Shown here: piece after piece, positions 14,920 through 23,378 of the stretch
Layout: each line of letters starts with the position of its first letter
Numbering within the stretch: position 1 is the first letter of the stretch
NCBI GenBank assembly: GCA_937873445.1
Contig: CALMWF010000041.1
Span: 1-64,000, forward strand
Length of the DNA stretch: 64,000 bases
Source of the DNA: an uncultured Alphaproteobacteria bacterium
Lineage (GTDB): Bacteria > Pseudomonadota > Alphaproteobacteria > Rhizobiales > Aestuariivirgaceae
Direction: 5' to 3'
The notes under the pieces: model-generated
What the model saw: the letters and a program-made list of their open reading frames with translations, nothing else
Database searches by the model: none
Told to the model about the DNA's origin: nothing
Position numbers and translations under genes: made by a program

Positions 14920-16479
14920 TCAGCTCCTGCCGGCCAGCATGATCAGCTTGCGCTGGCTTTCGGAAACCACGCTGGCTTCGCCCGCCACCTGGCCGCGCGG
15001 CCCGTCCAGCACCCGGCTGCGCGGGAAGCTGCACAGCACTTCCGTGCCCACGCCCTGCTGGCTGTTCACGGTCACATCGCCGTCATGCAGCTTCATCAGC
15101 CCGCGCACAATGGACAGGCCAAGGCCCGCCCCGTCGATGGCCTTGCGGGTGGCCATGCTGCCGCGCCCGAAGGCCCCCAGCGCCTTCTCCACCTCATGGG
15201 CGGGAATGCCGGGGCCATTGTCCTTGACGCTCAGAAACACCGTGCCATCGCTTTTCTGCCCGGCCCTGATGTGAATGACGCCATGTGGCTGGGTGAATTT
15301 GATGGCGTTGTTGATGAGATTGATGGCCACCTGATAAAGCGCCCGGTGATCGCCCGACAGGCGCGGCAGATTGGGGTCAACCTCCATGCGCACCGTGTGG
15401 TGGCGTTCGCGCGCCTTGAGAGAGAGCAGCGCATTGGCCTCGCCCACCACCTCGCCCAGGTTCACCGGCTCATTGTCCAGTTCGCGCCGGCCGGCCTCGA
15501 TGCGCGACAGGTCGAGAATGTCATTGATCAGGGCGAGCAGATGACTGCCGGAATGATGAATGTCGCCGGCATAGGCATGATAGGTACGGTTTTGCAGCGG
15601 ACCGAACATCTCGCGCTCGAGAATTTCCGAAAACCCCATGATGGCGTTGAGCGGCGTGCGCAGTTCATGGCTCATGTTGGCAAGGAAGCTGGACTTGGCG
15701 CGGTTGGCATCTTCGGCCTTGTCGCGTTCGGCTGTCGCGGTGTCGCGCTGGCGCCTCAGTTCGGCAATGAGAATGTCTTTCTGCGCCTTGAACACCACCA
15801 CATCACGCATGGTCTGCTGCAACTGGCGCGCCACGAAAATGAAGAACAGTTCCAGCGCCAGCACCACGCTGGCCAGGGACAGATACAGGGGCTCAGCCAC
15901 AATCAGACAGCGGATGACGATGCCCAGCGTCATGGTGGAGGTGCCGGCCAGCATCACCGGCAGGAACGACCCCATCACCAGCAGCCGCACCACCGCCACC
16001 GCCAGAACGCAGGCCACCAGGAACAGGTGCTGGACAATGGCGGCATGGTCCCAGAACAGATAGAGCGGCGCCACCCAGCTCATGGCAAGCAGCAGTTCGG
16101 TGGCTGAAATCATGCCGATCCAGTCGGCTTGTTCAGACCGCCGCCGCGGCCGCTTGAAGAACTGGCTGGCGAGATAAAGCTGAATGGCCTGAAAGCCGAG
16201 GGCGGCAAAGGCCCAGGCGGCCACCTGCTGGCCGGTCAGCCAGGTGAGCATGCCCAGCGCCACGATGATGGTCAGCACCGGCAGGGCCAGCGCCACCTTG
16301 AGCTGGTTTTTCAGCACCAGGGCCAGCATGTCGCGTTCCCAGGGCACGCGGTCGTAAAGGTGCGGATCGGCGTCGGCCAGCAGGTCGTCCACCAGTTGCG
16401 GTTCGGCTTCATCCGCCGGAAGCGTGTCCGAACGCGTCACCCGGTCGAGAAAGGCCGATGCTGAAACCGATTGCGTCAT
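14920..16479 (-). CDS. Membrane sensor histidine kinase (PleC/DivJ-like core)
   Basis: This is a 519-residue two-component kinase. Residues about 50-215 form several transmembrane helices with no periplasmic sensor domain. A coiled coil (RRQRDTATAERDKAEDANRAK) then leads to the dimerisation and phosphoacceptor box SFLANMSHELRTPLNAIMGF. The ATPase part has an N box (LINNAIKFTQPHG), a G1 box (VKDNGPGIP) and a G2 box (GAGLGLSIVRGL). The REMFGPLQN segment after the H box is typical of the alphaproteobacterial PleC/DivJ/PdhS group. No response regulator lies next to it, so it is an orphan kinase whose partner is elsewhere. Confidence 0.92.
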   Translation of the reverse strand: MTQSVSASAFLDRVTRSDTLPADEAEPQLVDDLLADADPHLYDRVPWERDMLALVLKNQLKVALALPVLTIIVALGMLTWLTGQQVAAWAFAALGFQAIQLYLASQFFKRPRRRSEQADWIGMISATELLLAMSWVAPLYLFWDHAAIVQHLFLVACVLAVAVVRLLVMGSFLPVMLAGTSTMTLGIVIRCLIVAEPLYLSLASVVLALELFFIFVARQLQQTMRDVVVFKAQKDILIAELRRQRDTATAERDKAEDANRAKSSFLANMSHELRTPLNAIMGFSEILEREMFGPLQNRTYHAYAGDIHHSGSHLLALINDILDLSRIEAGRRELDNEPVNLGEVVGEANALLSLKARERHHTVRMEVDPNLPRLSGDHRALYQVAINLINNAIKFTQPHGVIHIRAGQKSDGTVFLSVKDNGPGIPAHEVEKALGAFGRGSMATRKAIDGAGLGLSIVRGLMKLHDGDVTVNSQQGVGTEVLCSFPRSRVLDGPRGQVAGEASVVSESQRKLIMLAGRS

Positions 16480-16655
16480 GTGCCTGTCCCGGTTGCTGCC
16501 TCACAGGTTTTCCTCCGGGCGTCCTATCAGCAATTCGCTAATCCGGGCTTCCCCAGCTGGCTAAAATTTGATCGGTCCGAGGCCCCGTCATGTGCCTTGC
16601 GGCGTCCCGGCAAAGGTGGTTAATCCCATGCCGATTTGTCCATAAAGGCGCCGCC

Positions 16656-17777
16656 ATGACCGCTCTCACCGAAGATCTCATTCTCTCTGCACTCAAGCGC
16701 ATCGCCGCACCCGACGGCCGCGGCAATATCGTCTCTGCCGGTCTGGTTTCGCCGGTTGCCATCAAGGACGGCACCGTCATGTTCTCGCTTGCTGCCGATC
16801 CCGCCCACCTCAAGTCCATGGAGCAATTGCGCGCCGTGGTGGAGCAGGCGGTGAAGGCCATTCCCGGTGTCAGCAAGGCCATGGTCACCCTGACCGCCGA
16901 ACGGGCCCCGTCTGCCGGGCGCAACGGTTCCGAGGCCCCCGCCAGCCAGACCCTGGGCAATGCCGTGCCCGGCATCAAACATCTCGTCGCCGTGGCCTCC
17001 GGCAAGGGCGGGGTGGGCAAGTCCACCACCAGCATCAACATCGCCCTCGCTCTCAAGAGCCTGGGTCTCAGGGTCGCCGTGCTCGACGCCGATGTCTATG
17101 GACCCTCCATGCCCCGCCTGTTCGGCATCAAGGACCGCCCGGAAGCCTCCAGCGCACCGGGCAAGCGCCTCAAGCCCATGAAGCGCTTTGGCGTCGAGGT
17201 CAGTTCCGTGGGCTTTCTGGTGGATGAGGACACACCCATGATCTGGCGCGGCCCCATGGTCATGGCCGCACTCACCCAGTTGCTGCGCGAGGTGGAGTGG
17301 TCGGAAACCGATGTCATGATCATCGACATGCCGCCCGGCACGGGGGATGCGCAATTGACGCTGGCCCAGCAGACGCCGCTGTCCGGCGCGGTCATTGTCT
17401 CCACCCCGCAGGACCTCGCCCTCATCGATGCGCGCAAGGGCATTGCCATGTTCCGCCGGGTCAATGTGCCCATTCTCGGCATCGTCGAGAATATGAGCTA
17501 TTTCATCTGCAACCACTGCGGCACCCGCCATGAAATCTTCGGCCACGGTGGTGCCCGCGCCGAAGCCCAGCGCATCGGCGTTCCCTTCCTCGGCGAAGTG
17601 CCGCTTGATCCCGATGTTCGCAGCCGCTCGGACCGGGGCGAACCGGTGGTGGAATTTCTCCCCGATTCGGCCCATACTGCCCTCTATCGCGGCATTGCCC
17701 GCACAGTCTGGGAGGCGCTGGAGGGCAAGGCCGGCGCCAGGCCTCAGACCCGTGTGGTCTTTGAAGACGAGGCGTGA
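16656..17777 (+). CDS. Mrp/NBP35-family iron-sulfur cluster carrier ATPase
   Basis: Members carry Fe-S clusters and hand them to apo-proteins. The 373-residue protein starts at 16656 (MTALTEDLILSALKRI) with an N-terminal MIP18-like domain (residues 1-85). A deviant Walker A P-loop ATPase follows (SGKGGVGKSTTSINIALAL). DADVYGPSMP, IDMPPGTGDAQLTL and the cluster-binding CxxC in FICNHCGTRHEIFGHGG are all present. It would be useful to the many Fe-S proteins in this window, such as MoaA and the hydrogenase. Regulation is not apparent. Confidence 0.94.
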   Translation: MTALTEDLILSALKRIAAPDGRGNIVSAGLVSPVAIKDGTVMFSLAADPAHLKSMEQLRAVVEQAVKAIPGVSKAMVTLTAERAPSAGRNGSEAPASQTLGNAVPGIKHLVAVASGKGGVGKSTTSINIALALKSLGLRVAVLDADVYGPSMPRLFGIKDRPEASSAPGKRLKPMKRFGVEVSSVGFLVDEDTPMIWRGPMVMAALTQLLREVEWSETDVMIIDMPPGTGDAQLTLAQQTPLSGAVIVSTPQDLALIDARKGIAMFRRVNVPILGIVENMSYFICNHCGTRHEIFGHGGARAEAQRIGVPFLGEVPLDPDVRSRSDRGEPVVEFLPDSAHTALYRGIARTVWEALEGKAGARPQTRVVFEDEA

Positions 17778-17865
17778 CCGCGATCGGCGCCGGTTAAGCA
17801 AATCGTAACAGGCAGCTGATTCACCAGACCAGAGCGGGGCCGTGATTCGCCCCGGAGGGGGAAGG

Positions 17866-18720
17866 ATGATGACTTTCATGCGCGTGGGCGGCGGCATTCT
17901 GGCGGCCGTCGGTGTCGTTCTGGCGCTGCTCAATTTTCTGATGCCCGGCCAGATGCAGGTCATGGGCCTGACGCCGGAAGCAGCCTTTACGCTGCTGGCG
18001 GGCGGCATGGTGGCCATGGGCCTGGGCGGGGTCATGGCGGCCATTGAGGCTGCCCAGGCGGGGGCTGCGGTCCATCTGCCCAGCCTCGCCGCTGATGAGC
18101 CGGTGATGGCCGCGCCTGCGCCGGTTGTTGTGGCGGCGCCGGAAGCCGCCGCGCCGGCGGAACAGATTTCCGAACCCGCGCCCGCGCCCGTTGCAGCCTC
18201 GGCCGAAGGATCGCGCACCGCCGAAGAGCGCATGGCCGCCTTCCGGCGCGAACGCTTCCCCGGCTTTTCCCGCCATCTTGGTGATGCGGCCGGTTCCACC
18301 CTCACCGGCCTTGGCACTGCGGCTGCCGCCACGGCGGCGACCGCCACTGCGGCCTCCGCTTCAGCTCATGACAGTGTGGCCGACACCATTGCCGCTCTGG
18401 AAAAGGCCAAATCCGACATCAACGCCGCCCTCGGCCAGTCCAGCGACAGCCTGACCGACACCGTGGAGGAAGTGGAGGAGGTGGAAACCGCCGCCGCCGA
18501 AGCCGTGGCGGTTGAGGACGAGCCCGCCGCCGAGACCGAGGAGCAGGTGGCCGACGGCGAACTTTACGTGGTTGAGGAAAAAATCATTCGCGGCCGGCCG
18601 GCGCGCGTGCTGTCAGACGGCACCGTGGAAGCCGAAACCGACGAAGGCTGGATGCGTTTCGAGAATCTCGACCATCTCGACGAATATCTGGACGCCACCG
18701 CGCCCGAACTGGGTGTCTGA
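17866..18720 (+). CDS. Hypothetical membrane-anchored acidic protein
   Basis: I do not recognise this 284-residue protein. Two hydrophobic N-terminal segments (VGGGILAAVGVVLALLNFLM and FTLLAGGMVAMGLGGVMAAI) are followed by a long Ala/Pro/Glu-rich low-complexity region. A short conserved-looking C-terminal module follows (GELYVVEEKIIRGRPARVLS...DEGWMRFENLDHLDEYLDA). The ATG at 17866 is chosen because GGAGG lies just upstream. The layout suggests a membrane anchor, a flexible linker and a small cytoplasmic domain. Confidence 0.75.
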   Translation: MMTFMRVGGGILAAVGVVLALLNFLMPGQMQVMGLTPEAAFTLLAGGMVAMGLGGVMAAIEAAQAGAAVHLPSLAADEPVMAAPAPVVVAAPEAAAPAEQISEPAPAPVAASAEGSRTAEERMAAFRRERFPGFSRHLGDAAGSTLTGLGTAAAATAATATAASASAHDSVADTIAALEKAKSDINAALGQSSDSLTDTVEEVEEVETAAAEAVAVEDEPAAETEEQVADGELYVVEEKIIRGRPARVLSDGTVEAETDEGWMRFENLDHLDEYLDATAPELGV

Positions 18721-18740
18721 ACAGCTGCGTCTGACGAGAT

Positions 18741-18766
18741 AACCCCGGAGGCCTGCCTCCGGGGTT
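18741..18766. terminator. Bidirectional hairpin terminator
   Basis: AACCCCGGAGGC pairs perfectly with GCCTCCGGGGTT around a 2-nt loop. It lies between convergent genes and could serve both. The T tract is short. Confidence 0.7.
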
Positions 18767-19298
18767 ATGCTTTGGCCACCACCTCAGGCCCTGTCCAGCC
18801 CGGCTGGGCACGGATCTGGTCCAGCCAGTTTTCGACATGCACCAGCGCGGCAAGGCTCAGGCCCTTCGCCGCCGCGGCCAGCAGTGTGCCGCCCAGCGCA
18901 ATGTCGGCAATGGTCAGCCGCCGCCCGATCAGAAAGGGATGATCCGCCAGATGCTGGTCTGCCATGGCAAGCGCCTGTGCCGTTACCGGTGAAACCGATA
19001 ATTCCCCCCTGTCAGACGTCAGGCAGCCGAAGCAGCGCGCGTCAAACAGCATCCAGCGCATGATCTGGCGGCGCTCGTCATCGCTTTTGGGGCCGAAACG
19101 CCGGGTTTCCTCGGCCAGAAAATCGAGAATGGCCCCGGCCTCGCGGACCGACTGGTCCCCGGCCAGCAAAACCGGGCCGCAGATGTCGGCTGTCTCGGGC
19201 GCCAACCGCCAACTCTGCCCCGCGAGCCCCAGCATCAGCGCCACTTTATAGGTGTCACCGGCGTGCGGACTGCCCAGCACCACATAATGTGCCATCAT
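18765..19298 (-). CDS. Glutathione S-transferase family protein
   Basis: This is a 177-residue thioredoxin-fold/helical protein. The N-terminal HYVVLGSPHAGDTYKVALML resembles the GSH-binding start of GSTs. GDQSVREAGAILDFLAEE carries the SNAIL-type motif that contacts the glutathione gamma-glutamyl group. The C-terminal domain has the hydrophobic HPFLIGRRLTIADIALGG staple motif typical of GSTs. It is a little shorter than usual (about 200). Two adjacent ATGs (19298, 19295) are possible starts. The substrate cannot be predicted. Confidence 0.85.
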   Translation of the reverse strand: MMAHYVVLGSPHAGDTYKVALMLGLAGQSWRLAPETADICGPVLLAGDQSVREAGAILDFLAEETRRFGPKSDDERRQIMRWMLFDARCFGCLTSDRGELSVSPVTAQALAMADQHLADHPFLIGRRLTIADIALGGTLLAAAAKGLSLAALVHVENWLDQIRAQPGWTGPEVVAKA

Positions 19299-19428
19299 CA
19301 CCCCCGGCCGGCCCCTTGGTCAGCATAGGGTGAGTCGCCCCTAGGTTGAATTTGATTTGCACCTGGGCAAGAGCCACAGCCTGGCGCAGCGCAGCCCCTT
19401 CCCGTCGGCCCCCCTGCTGGTCTAGATC

Positions 19429-20847
19429 ATGGCCATGATGCCCCGTCTCACTGCTGTCCTTGACCGTCTTGACCGCCACCTGCCGCAGACCCTGGAAACG
19501 CTGAAGGATTTTCTGCGCTTTCCCTCCATCGGCACCGACCCCGCCCACCATGCCGACTGCCGCGCCACGGCAGAGTGGATGAAGCGCCATCTCGAAGCCC
19601 TGGGCTTCACAGCGGCACTGCATGACACCACCGGCCAGCCCGTGGTGCTGGGTGAATTGGTCCAGCCCGGCCTTCCGGCCGCGGCCCCGCATGTGCTGTT
19701 CTACGGCCATTATGATGTGCAGCCGGTGGATCCGCTGGCGCTGTGGACCCATCCGCCCTTTGCGCCGACCCTTGTAAAGGGTGAGGATGGGCGCGAGCGG
19801 CTCTATGCCCGCGGCGCCGCCGATGACAAGGGCCAGCTCATGACCTTCCTTGCCGCCGTGGCGGCCTGGCGGGCCGAGGGCGGCATTTTGCCCTTCCGCC
19901 TCACCGTGCTCATCGAAGGCGACGAGGAGGGCGACTCGCACCATCTGGAACGCTTTGTTGCCGCCCATGCCAAAACCCTCAAGCCCGACATCTGCTTCAT
20001 CTGCGACACCGGCCTGTGGGATGATGACACGCCGCTCATCTGCACCTCGCTGCGCGGCTGCATCGCCGATGAGGTGACCATCACCGGCCCCCGCATTGAT
20101 CTGCACTCCGGCTATTACGGCGGCCCCGCCGCCAACCCCCTGCACGCGCTGTCCGCAGCACTTGCCGCCCTGCACGATAAAAACGGCCGCGTCACCATAC
20201 CGGGCTTCTATGACGGCATCGCAAAACTCACCCCCCGCCGCCGCAAGGAATTGCAGGCACTGCGCTTCAACACCCGCAAATATCTGGGTGATGTCGGGCT
20301 GAAAATCCCGGCGGGTGAAAGGGGCTACACTGCACTGGAGCAGATCTGGCTGCGCCCCACCGCAGAGGTGAACGGCATGACCGGCGGCTATACCGGCGAA
20401 GGCTCAAAGACCGTGCTGCCGTCAAAGGCCTCGGCCAAGCTCACCTTCCGTCTGGTGGCGGGCCAGAACCCGGCCTTGATCCGCAAGAATTTCCGCGCCT
20501 TCATCAAGGCGCAGTTGCCGCGTGACTGCACCGTCACCTTCGACAACCAGACCCATGACAATCATGCGGTGCTGCTGTCGTCAGACAGTCCGTGGATTGC
20601 CGCCGCCGCCCGGGCGCTGAAGGATGAGTGGGGGCGAAAGCCGGTCATCGGCGGCGAGGGCGGCTCCATTCCCGTGGCTGGGGCCTTTGCCCGCCACCTC
20701 AAGGCTGACAGCCTGCTCATGGGCTTCAGCCGGGCCAGCGACGCGGTGCACAGCCCGGACGAAAAATATGATGTCGATTGTTTCCACCGTGGCGCGCGCT
20801 CCTGGGCGCGCCTCATTGCCGCGCTGGCCGAAGGAGTTTCATCATGA
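19429..20847 (+). CDS. M20-family metallopeptidase (dipeptidase-like), first of a tandem pair
   Basis: This is a 472-residue zinc-dependent exo/dipeptidase of the ArgE/DapE/CPG2 group. Metal-site motifs are visible in order: FYGHYDVQPVDPLALW, RGAADDKGQLMTF (bridging Asp), LIEGDEEGDS (catalytic Glu), CDTGLWDD, and the C-terminal His in DAVHSPDEKYDVD. A dimerisation domain lies between about residues 205 and 330. The stop overlaps the ATG of the next gene by 4 bp, so the pair is co-translated. No obvious Shine-Dalgarno precedes the ATG. Confidence 0.93.
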   Translation: MAMMPRLTAVLDRLDRHLPQTLETLKDFLRFPSIGTDPAHHADCRATAEWMKRHLEALGFTAALHDTTGQPVVLGELVQPGLPAAAPHVLFYGHYDVQPVDPLALWTHPPFAPTLVKGEDGRERLYARGAADDKGQLMTFLAAVAAWRAEGGILPFRLTVLIEGDEEGDSHHLERFVAAHAKTLKPDICFICDTGLWDDDTPLICTSLRGCIADEVTITGPRIDLHSGYYGGPAANPLHALSAALAALHDKNGRVTIPGFYDGIAKLTPRRRKELQALRFNTRKYLGDVGLKIPAGERGYTALEQIWLRPTAEVNGMTGGYTGEGSKTVLPSKASAKLTFRLVAGQNPALIRKNFRAFIKAQLPRDCTVTFDNQTHDNHAVLLSSDSPWIAAAARALKDEWGRKPVIGGEGGSIPVAGAFARHLKADSLLMGFSRASDAVHSPDEKYDVDCFHRGARSWARLIAALAEGVSS

Positions 20848-22241
20848 CCACCCTGGACCAAACCCTCGCTGCCGTGGATCAGGGGCTGGACGAAAGCCTT
20901 GCCCGCCTGTTTGACCTGATCCGCATTCCCTCCATCTCCACCGACAAGGCCTATAAGCCGGAGTGTGAGAAGGCCGCCGGCTGGCTGGTGCGCGAACTGA
21001 AGGATCTGGGTTTTGCCGTGACCGCCCACACCACGCCGGGCATGCCCATGGTGGTGGCCCATTACACCCCTGCGGAGGCCACGGCGAAAACGCCCCACTA
21101 CCTGTTCTACGGCCACTATGACGTGCAGCCGGTGGACCCGCTGTCGCTGTGGGAGACGCCACCCTTTGAACCCGGAATTAAGACCGGCAAGGGCGGCGTG
21201 AAGCAGATCCATGGCCGGGGTGCCGCCGATGACAAGGGCCAGCTCATGACCTTTGTGGAGGCGGCCCGCGCCCTCATCGCCACCACCGGCACCCTGCCCA
21301 TCAAGGTCACCTTTCTCATCGAGGGTGAGGAGGAGAGCGGCTCACCCTCGCTGGTTCCTTTCCTCAAGGCCCATGTGGAAGAGTTGTCCTGTGCGGCGGC
21401 CTTTGTCTGCGACACCAACATGTGGGACGCCAAAACCCCGGCCATCACCACCCGCCTGCGCGGTCTGGTGCATGATGAATTCACCATCACCGGGCCGAAG
21501 ATCGACCTTCATTCCGGCGCCTATGGCGGTGCGGCCATCAACCCGCTGCGGGTGCTGACCAAACTGGTGGCAACCCTGCACGACAGGAACGGCAAGGTCA
21601 CCATTCCCGGCTTCTATGACGGTGTGGCCCCGCTTCCCGCCGCCACCCGCAAGCAGTGGCAGAAACTGAAATTCAGCGAGAAGAAGTTTCTTGGCGATGT
21701 CGGACTGAAATATCCGGCCGGCGAGAAGGGCAAGAGCGTGCTGGAACAGGTCTGGTCGCGGCCCACCGCCGAGGTGAACGGCCTGTGGGGCGGCTACACC
21801 GGGGCCGGCACCAAGACGGTGATTCCCTCCCAGGCCCACGGCAAGATCACCTTCCGGCTGGTGTCCGGCCAGAAGCCGGAAAAGGTGCTGAAGGCCTTCC
21901 GCGCCTTTGCCAAAAGGCAGATGCCGAAGGATTGCACCATCACCTTCTCGCCCCATGGCGGCGGCAGCCCGGCTTCGGAAATTCCCGCTGCCAGCGCAGT
22001 GGTGGCGAAGACCGCTGCCGCCCTGAAGGACGAGTTCCGCCGTGACACGGTGATGATGGGTTGCGGCGGCTCCATTCCCATTGTCCGCTATTTCAAGGAT
22101 GTGCTGGGCATGGATTCGGTGCTGGCGGGCTTCGGCCTGGCCGACGACGCCATTCACAGCCCCAACGAGAAATATGATGTGGCGAGCTTTCATCACGGCA
22201 TCCGCTCCTGGGTGCGCATCATGACCGCGCTGGGACACTGA
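20844..22241 (+). CDS. M20-family metallopeptidase, second of a tandem pair
   Basis: This is a 465-residue paralogue of the gene before it. Both share FYGHYDVQPVDPLSLW, RGAADDKGQLMTF, a catalytic-Glu loop (here IEGEEESGS), the TIPGFYDGVAPLP linker and HSPNEKYDV at the end. The ATG at 20844 overlaps the upstream stop and has AAGGAG before it. The pair looks like a tandem duplication followed by divergence, perhaps for different peptide substrates. The small NTF2-like gene follows after 3 bp, so all three form one operon. Confidence 0.94.
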   Translation: MTTLDQTLAAVDQGLDESLARLFDLIRIPSISTDKAYKPECEKAAGWLVRELKDLGFAVTAHTTPGMPMVVAHYTPAEATAKTPHYLFYGHYDVQPVDPLSLWETPPFEPGIKTGKGGVKQIHGRGAADDKGQLMTFVEAARALIATTGTLPIKVTFLIEGEEESGSPSLVPFLKAHVEELSCAAAFVCDTNMWDAKTPAITTRLRGLVHDEFTITGPKIDLHSGAYGGAAINPLRVLTKLVATLHDRNGKVTIPGFYDGVAPLPAATRKQWQKLKFSEKKFLGDVGLKYPAGEKGKSVLEQVWSRPTAEVNGLWGGYTGAGTKTVIPSQAHGKITFRLVSGQKPEKVLKAFRAFAKRQMPKDCTITFSPHGGGSPASEIPAASAVVAKTAAALKDEFRRDTVMMGCGGSIPIVRYFKDVLGMDSVLAGFGLADDAIHSPNEKYDVASFHHGIRSWVRIMTALGH

Positions 22242-22244
22242 GCC

Positions 22245-22616
22245 ATGGCCCTTGACCCCCTGGCGCGGGCCCGCGCCTATCACGATGCCTTCAATGCCGG
22301 CGATTTCGACACGCTCACCGCCATCATCGCCGAGACCGCCGAATATCACTCGCCCGGCATCAAGGGGGTGTTGCCGGGCCGTGACAATATTCTCAAGGCC
22401 ATTCGCGCTTACCGTAAGGAATTTCCCGATCAGGTGAATGTCGAGGACTCGGTCGAGGTGATTTCACCCCATGCGGTGAAGAGTCATTGGCGCTTCACCG
22501 CCACCAGCAAATCCTCGGGCCGCGTGGTGAAGCGGCAGGGCTGGGAAATCCTCACCTTCAACGCCAGGGGCGAGGTGGTGGCGGTGGATGTGCAGGACGT
22601 GAACCAGGCCGACTAG
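22245..22616 (+). CDS. SnoaL/NTF2-like small protein
   Basis: This is a 123-residue cone-shaped alpha+beta protein. The opening LARARAYHDAFNAGDFDTLTAII and the central ISPHAVKSHWRFTATSKSSGR are typical of the SnoaL-like NTF2 superfamily. Such proteins may be enzymes, binding proteins or immunity-type factors, and nothing here tells which. Its 3-bp distance from the second M20 gene makes co-transcription likely. Confidence 0.8.
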   Translation: MALDPLARARAYHDAFNAGDFDTLTAIIAETAEYHSPGIKGVLPGRDNILKAIRAYRKEFPDQVNVEDSVEVISPHAVKSHWRFTATSKSSGRVVKRQGWEILTFNARGEVVAVDVQDVNQAD

Positions 22617-22660
22617 CACAGCCTTCCGTCTTTGCCCCAACCATCAACGCTTCGTCGTCT

Positions 22661-23305
22661 TCAGGCAGCGAAGCCGCCCAGTTGCGGCGGCCGCATCTCC
22701 GGCGTTGTGCGCTGATCGGCAACCGGGCTGCCCACGGCCAGCCGGGTGGGGATGACCCCCGCCCACACCGGCCAGTCCATGTCTTCGGCATCATCGCCCG
22801 GCGGGCCGCTGCGGATCTTGGCCGAGGCTTCAGAAAGGTCGAGACCGAGAATGGTGGTGGCCTTCAGGTCGGCCTCGGTCATGGGCTTCAGACTGTCCCA
22901 GCGCCCCGGATAAAGCTGCTCGGTGAAGGCCTTGAGCCGGGCAATCTTGTCTTCCCGCTCCGTCACCTTGAAGGCGGTGCCGAAGGCCATGACCGAACGG
23001 TAATTGCACGAGTGGTTGAAGGCCCGCCGCGCCATCACCAGCCCGTCGAGCAGAAAGACACTGACGCAGACCGGCATGGCCGTGGCCTTCTCCATGGCCC
23101 GGCTGGCCGATGAACCGTGCCAGTAGATGTGGTGGCCCTCGCGCCATTGCAGGGTGGGCGTGGCGAAGGGCTGGCCATCCACCACATAGGCAACCGTGCA
23201 TAGCGGCTGGGCATCGAGAATGGCGTGCACGGTGGCCGCGTCATAGTGGGCGCGCTTGTTCAGACGGCGAAGCCTGGTGCGCGGGCTGGGGGCAGTGGTG
23301 GTCAT
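22661..23305 (-). CDS. Pyridoxamine 5'-phosphate oxidase-like FMN-binding protein
   Basis: This protein of about 214 residues has the split-barrel flavin fold. ILDAQPLCTVAYVVDGQPFATPTLQWREGHHIYWHGSSASR, read in pieces, is the usual PNPOx/NimA core with FMN-contacting residues. SVFLLDGLVMARRAFNHSCNYRSV, also read in pieces, is the second half of the barrel. It is divergent from a MocR/PdxR-type regulator 73 bp away, a common pair that suggests control by pyridoxal phosphate. The downstream ATG at 23305 fits better than the one at 23332. Confidence 0.87.
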   Translation of the reverse strand: MTTTAPSPRTRLRRLNKRAHYDAATVHAILDAQPLCTVAYVVDGQPFATPTLQWREGHHIYWHGSSASRAMEKATAMPVCVSVFLLDGLVMARRAFNHSCNYRSVMAFGTAFKVTEREDKIARLKAFTEQLYPGRWDSLKPMTEADLKATTILGLDLSEASAKIRSGPPGDDAEDMDWPVWAGVIPTRLAVGSPVADQRTTPEMRPPQLGGFAA

Positions 23306-23378
23306 GGGTTGATCCTGATCTTGCGCAAGCAAAACTGCCTGTCCTATGGTCTGGCGGAAAGGACCAATTCAACCACCC